A DNA stretch of 64,000 nt, taken from Gramella jeungdoensis. Lineage in GTDB: Bacteria; Bacteroidota; Bacteroidia; Flavobacteriales; Flavobacteriaceae. The stretch lies in NCBI RefSeq assembly GCF_023805255.1, contig NZ_JAMSCK010000003.1, positions 372,001 to 436,000 of the forward strand, given 5' to 3'. The translations under genes were made by a program, and so were the position numbers. Positions 61,233-64,000 of the stretch are shown piece after piece (position 1 is the stretch's first letter; the number at the start of each line of letters is the position of its first letter). The notes beneath the pieces were generated by a model. That model was not told the DNA's origin. It saw only the letters and a list, made by a program, of their open reading frames with translations, and ran no database searches.

Positions 61233-63104
61233 TTATCGTCCCATATAAACAAGCAGGACTGAAATATCATTTGGACTTACACCGCTAATTCGGGAAGCCT
61301 GGGAAACTGTTGCTGGCTGAACTTTTTTCAGTTTCTCCCGAGCTTCGTATGACATCGACTTAATTTTGGAATAGTCAAAATTAGAAGGAATTCGAATATC
61401 TTCCAAGCGGTTTAGCTTATCTGCATTATTCTTTTCCTTCTCAATATAACCAGAATATTTCACCTGAATTTCCGTTTGTTCGATCATTTCTTCATCCAGA
61501 TCTTCCTCTTCTATGAAATCCTGAACTCCTGAAAAATTCTTAATATCCTCCATGGTGATCTGTGGTCTGGAGAACACCTTAAAGACTTTATCGCTTTGTT
61601 TCATTGGTGAGGATTTCTTTTCTTCAAGAACCGGATTAGCTTCTTCAGGAACCACACTTAGGTCCTTTAAAAACTGAACGAACTTCAGAGACTTTTCTTT
61701 CTTAAGTTCCATTTTCCTCATTCTTTCTTCTGAAGCAAGACCAAGATTATACGATCTTTCCGTTAACCTGAAATCGGCATTATCCTGACGTAATAAAGTT
61801 CTGTATTCGGCACGAGAAGTAAACATTCTATATGGTTCTTCTGTACCCTTTGTAATAAGATCATCAATAAGAACTCCAATATAAGCCTCATTTCGTTTCA
61901 GGATAAATTCATCCTTTTCCTGAACTTTTAATGCGGCATTAATCCCAGCCATCAGACCCTGGCAGGCAGCTTCTTCATATCCGGTAGTTCCGTTAATCTG
62001 TCCGGCAAAATATAAACCTTCAACCAATTTGGTTTCTAAAGTATGCTTTAACTGTGTAGGCGGAAAATAATCGTATTCGATCGCATAACCAGGTCTGAAG
62101 AATTTCACATTTTCAAAACCATCTACAGAACGCAATGCATTAAACTGTACATCTTCGGGAAGTGAAGTAGAGAATCCATTTACATATACCTCAACGGTAT
62201 TCCAACCTTCCGGCTCCACAAAAAGCTGGTGCCTGTCCTTATCGGCAAACCGGTTAATCTTATCTTCTATGGAAGGACAATATCGCGGACCAATACTTTT
62301 AATTCTTCCATTGAACATTGGCGACCTGTCAAAACCTTCACGCAAAATATCATGAACCTCATCTGAGGTATAGGTCATATAGCAAGACCTCTGTTTCGTT
62401 AAAGGTTTGGTTTCATCAGAAAATGAAAATTTCCCCGGTATATCATCACCAGGCTGCTCGATCATTTTAGAATAGTCCAGGGATCTTCCATCAACTCTAG
62501 GCGGAGTTCCGGTTTTCATTCTCCCGGCTTCGAAACCAACATCTATTAGATCTTTTGTAATTCCGGTAGCAGCTCTTTCCCCTGCTCTTCCACCTCCAAA
62601 TTGTTTATCGCCTATATGAATAAGTCCGTTAAGAAAAGTACCGTTAGTGCAGATAACTGTTTTACCTAAAACTTCAAGACCAAGGGAGGTTCGAACACCA
62701 ACCACTTTATCATTTTTAATGATAAGTCCGGCCACCATTTCCTGGTAAAAATCAAGATTGGGGGTCTGCTCCAGTTTCAACCTCCAGTCCTCAGCAAACC
62801 TCATCCGGTCACTCTGCACCCTCGGACTCCACATCGCAGGTCCTTTAGATTTGTTAAGCATTTTGAACTGGATAGCACTGGTATCGCTTACGATACCACT
62901 ATAACCGCCCATCGCATCGATCTCCCTAACGATCTGCCCTTTGGCGATACCCCCCATAGCGGGATTACAACTCATTTGAGCAATGTTTTGAAGATTCATG
63001 GTAATGAGCAATGTTTTACTACCCATATTTGCAGCTGCAGCTGCAGCCTCACTTCCGGCATGCCCTGCTCCCACCACAATTACATCATACTGCTTTTCGA
63101 ACAT
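61233..63104 (-). CDS. mnmG: tRNA U34 carboxymethylaminomethyl modification enzyme MnmG (GidA)
   Basis: A 623-residue enzyme from the ATG at 63104; a TTG two codons earlier is less likely. It has the FAD loop VVGAGHAGSEAA, PSIEDKI and the signature region GQINGTTGYEEAACQGLMAG. With MnmE it makes cmnm5U34 in tRNAs. mnmE is not in the window. In many bacteria mnmG lies near oriC; the two parS-like sites on either side fit. It follows ybeY by 18 bp. Confidence 0.97.
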   Translation of the reverse strand: MFEKQYDVIVVGAGHAGSEAAAAAANMGSKTLLITMNLQNIAQMSCNPAMGGIAKGQIVREIDAMGGYSGIVSDTSAIQFKMLNKSKGPAMWSPRVQSDRMRFAEDWRLKLEQTPNLDFYQEMVAGLIIKNDKVVGVRTSLGLEVLGKTVICTNGTFLNGLIHIGDKQFGGGRAGERAATGITKDLIDVGFEAGRMKTGTPPRVDGRSLDYSKMIEQPGDDIPGKFSFSDETKPLTKQRSCYMTYTSDEVHDILREGFDRSPMFNGRIKSIGPRYCPSIEDKINRFADKDRHQLFVEPEGWNTVEVYVNGFSTSLPEDVQFNALRSVDGFENVKFFRPGYAIEYDYFPPTQLKHTLETKLVEGLYFAGQINGTTGYEEAACQGLMAGINAALKVQEKDEFILKRNEAYIGVLIDDLITKGTEEPYRMFTSRAEYRTLLRQDNADFRLTERSYNLGLASEERMRKMELKKEKSLKFVQFLKDLSVVPEEANPVLEEKKSSPMKQSDKVFKVFSRPQITMEDIKNFSGVQDFIEEEDLDEEMIEQTEIQVKYSGYIEKEKNNADKLNRLEDIRIPSNFDYSKIKSMSYEAREKLKKVQPATVSQASRISGVSPNDISVLLVYMGR

Positions 63105-63122
63105 ATCCAATACAATTTTTCA

Positions 63123-63554
63123 CTATTGTTCCACGTGGAACATTTTGATTTTCTCTTCCTCCTTGCGTCGCATCAATTCCTTATCCCTTTCAGATTTATC
63201 CTGATATCCACAAAAATGCAACACTCCGTGTATCATTACGCGTTTTAATTCTTCCATAAACTCCGCTTCAAAACGCTCCGCATTTTCCTCAACACGTTCG
63301 GTGCTAATAAAAATATCTCCGTGTAATGTATTTCCTACTGTATTATCAAAACTAATAATATCGGTGTAGGTGTCGTGAGAAAGATATTTCAGGTTTATTT
63401 CGTGTAGATATTCATCGTCGCAAAATATATAGTTGATGTCGCCTATGAATTTATCTTCTGAAGAGATCACATTCTCTATCCAGATACGATGTTTGTTTTC
63501 GTCAACGAGCTTGAAATCATTCTCGCTAAAAAAATTAATCTCCCCCTTTTCCAA
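63123..63554 (-). CDS. ybeY: Endoribonuclease YbeY
   Basis: A 143-residue single-strand endoribonuclease involved in rRNA maturation and ribosome quality control. The metal motif HGVLHFCGYQD is present; the third His of the usual HGxLHxxGYDH is replaced (QDKS), as in other Bacteroidetes homologues I recall. The C-terminal residues come from a parS-like site. It overlaps the DUF4175-like gene by 20 bp and is followed by mnmG. Confidence 0.94.
   Translation of the reverse strand: MEKGEINFFSENDFKLVDENKHRIWIENVISSEDKFIGDINYIFCDDEYLHEINLKYLSHDTYTDIISFDNTVGNTLHGDIFISTERVEENAERFEAEFMEELKRVMIHGVLHFCGYQDKSERDKELMRRKEEEKIKMFHVEQ
63127..63142. other. parS-like centromere site overlapping the ybeY 3' end
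   Basis: A second exact TGTTCCACGTGGAACA, 1918 bp from the first. It is translated as the last residues of YbeY (FHVEQ), so the site sits in coding sequence. Only these two copies were found in the window. Confidence 0.85.
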
Positions 63555-64000
63555 AATATTCCTTAACCTTTTCTCTGTAAATTTGGCGCAAAGGTAAGAT
63601 TTGTCTGTTTAAAATTTCAGTAGAATTAAAATATTCTTTCGCCTTATCGATCTGATTCTGAAGTGTGTTTTCGTATTCCCGAAGATTGGTTTCCGACTTT
63701 CTTTTTTCTTTTGTTCCCTGAAGTTTATGCGCCTTTTCAAATTCCAGAAGATCATATTGCAATTGTTGCATTCGCTTCACAGTTTCAGGATCAAAACCTT
63801 TATCCAATAATTGCTCCTCGATCTGCTTCATTTCATCCACAGGATTATTACCGTTCTCTAAACCATTTTCCTTCAGCAATTTTTCCATTTCCATACGAAG
63901 CATCTGCTGTTCCTTATAGATCTCATATAATTCCCCGTTGCTGCCCTCACCTTCTTCCTGTTGTCCTTGAGGTTGTGATTTAGGTTTCCCTTCAGTCCCC
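63535..64000 (-). CDS. DUF4175-type protein, C-terminal part
   Basis: The frame remains open to the right edge, so only the C-terminal end is present. The visible part is charged and helical: residues before the internal Met at 63903 read GELYEIYKEQQ, typical of the DUF4175 C-terminus after a Q/G/E-rich linker. DUF4175 proteins are large membrane proteins of unknown function, usually next to ybeY-mnmG in Bacteroidetes. It overlaps ybeY by 20 bp. Confidence 0.75.
   Translation of the reverse strand, partial: GTEGKPKSQPQGQQEEGEGSNGELYEIYKEQQMLRMEMEKLLKENGLENGNNPVDEMKQIEEQLLDKGFDPETVKRMQQLQYDLLEFEKAHKLQGTKEKRKSETNLREYENTLQNQIDKAKEYFNSTEILNRQILPLRQIYREKVKEYFGKGGD

Noticed and set aside
63026-63045. 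GCAGCT-type short repeat in mnmG
   Set aside because: It encodes the alanine run after the FAD-binding glycine loop and is explained by the protein.

Overview
The window looks like part of the chromosome of a marine Flavobacteriaceae-type Bacteroidetes, possibly close to Gramella/Christiangramia (the genus is a guess from gene content). Reasons: gliding/type IX secretion genes (gldH, sprE/porW), many lineage-restricted DUF families, several lipoproteins, a TonB-dependent receptor with a carboxypeptidase-like N-terminal domain, weak or absent Shine-Dalgarno sequences, and repeated use of the Bacteroidetes promoter element TAnnTTTG. The region is mostly core genome and densely packed. I saw no rRNA, tRNA, CRISPR array, prophage or insertion sequence.

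Layout. 1-1.7 kb: end of a serine hydrolase, a DEDDy exonuclease and a small protein. 1.7-3.5 kb: scoA/scoB CoA-transferase split by a four-helix-bundle (S23-type) gene bracketed by inverted 8-bp-period repeats. 3.6-7.6 kb: ricT-gldH-PBP1A. 7.8-10.3 kb: trhP-ferredoxin-trhO, both tRNA U34 hydroxylation pathways in one operon. 10.4-12.1 kb: recA behind a palindrome-rich leader, then a lipoprotein. 12.1-14.1 kb: ECF sigma factor with a possible trans-envelope barrel partner. 14.1-18.6 kb: plsC, trpS, dprA, an HU-SPOR protein, a thioesterase. 18.6-24.9 kb: flippase-dut-nucleotidyltransferase-TPR-DUF4292-EnvC-like operon. 25.5-34.2 kb: sprE-bactofilin-atpZ-DUF6168, then atpBEFHAG without atpD/atpC. 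34.5-43.7 kb: TonB receptor, ABC exporter, orphan PaaE-like reductase, glycosyltransferase 9 and membrane proteins. 43.7-53.6 kb: purD, PaaK-like ligase and a seven-gene run (M23, GH3, DUF6909-like, rfbC, rfbD, UDP-xylose synthase-like, GT2). 53.8-60.1 kb: tatA, DUF4837, MltD-like transglycosylase, pgk, holB, DoxX-like, Skp-like lipoprotein. 60.3-64 kb: methyltransferase, mnmG, ybeY and the end of a DUF4175-type gene, with two perfect parS-like 16-mers on either side of mnmG.

How it fits together. Much of the window serves the envelope: peptidoglycan synthesis and turnover (PBP1A, EnvC-like, M23, MltD-like, SPOR), polysaccharide precursors and export, lipoprotein/outer-membrane handling, gliding/T9SS, and energy supply by ATP synthase. 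The observations most worth following are the parS pair, the paired ho5U34 pathways, the repeat-bracketed S23 gene, the sigma/trans-envelope barrel pair, and a nucleoside-phosphorylase-like signature in the conserved unknown next to GH3.
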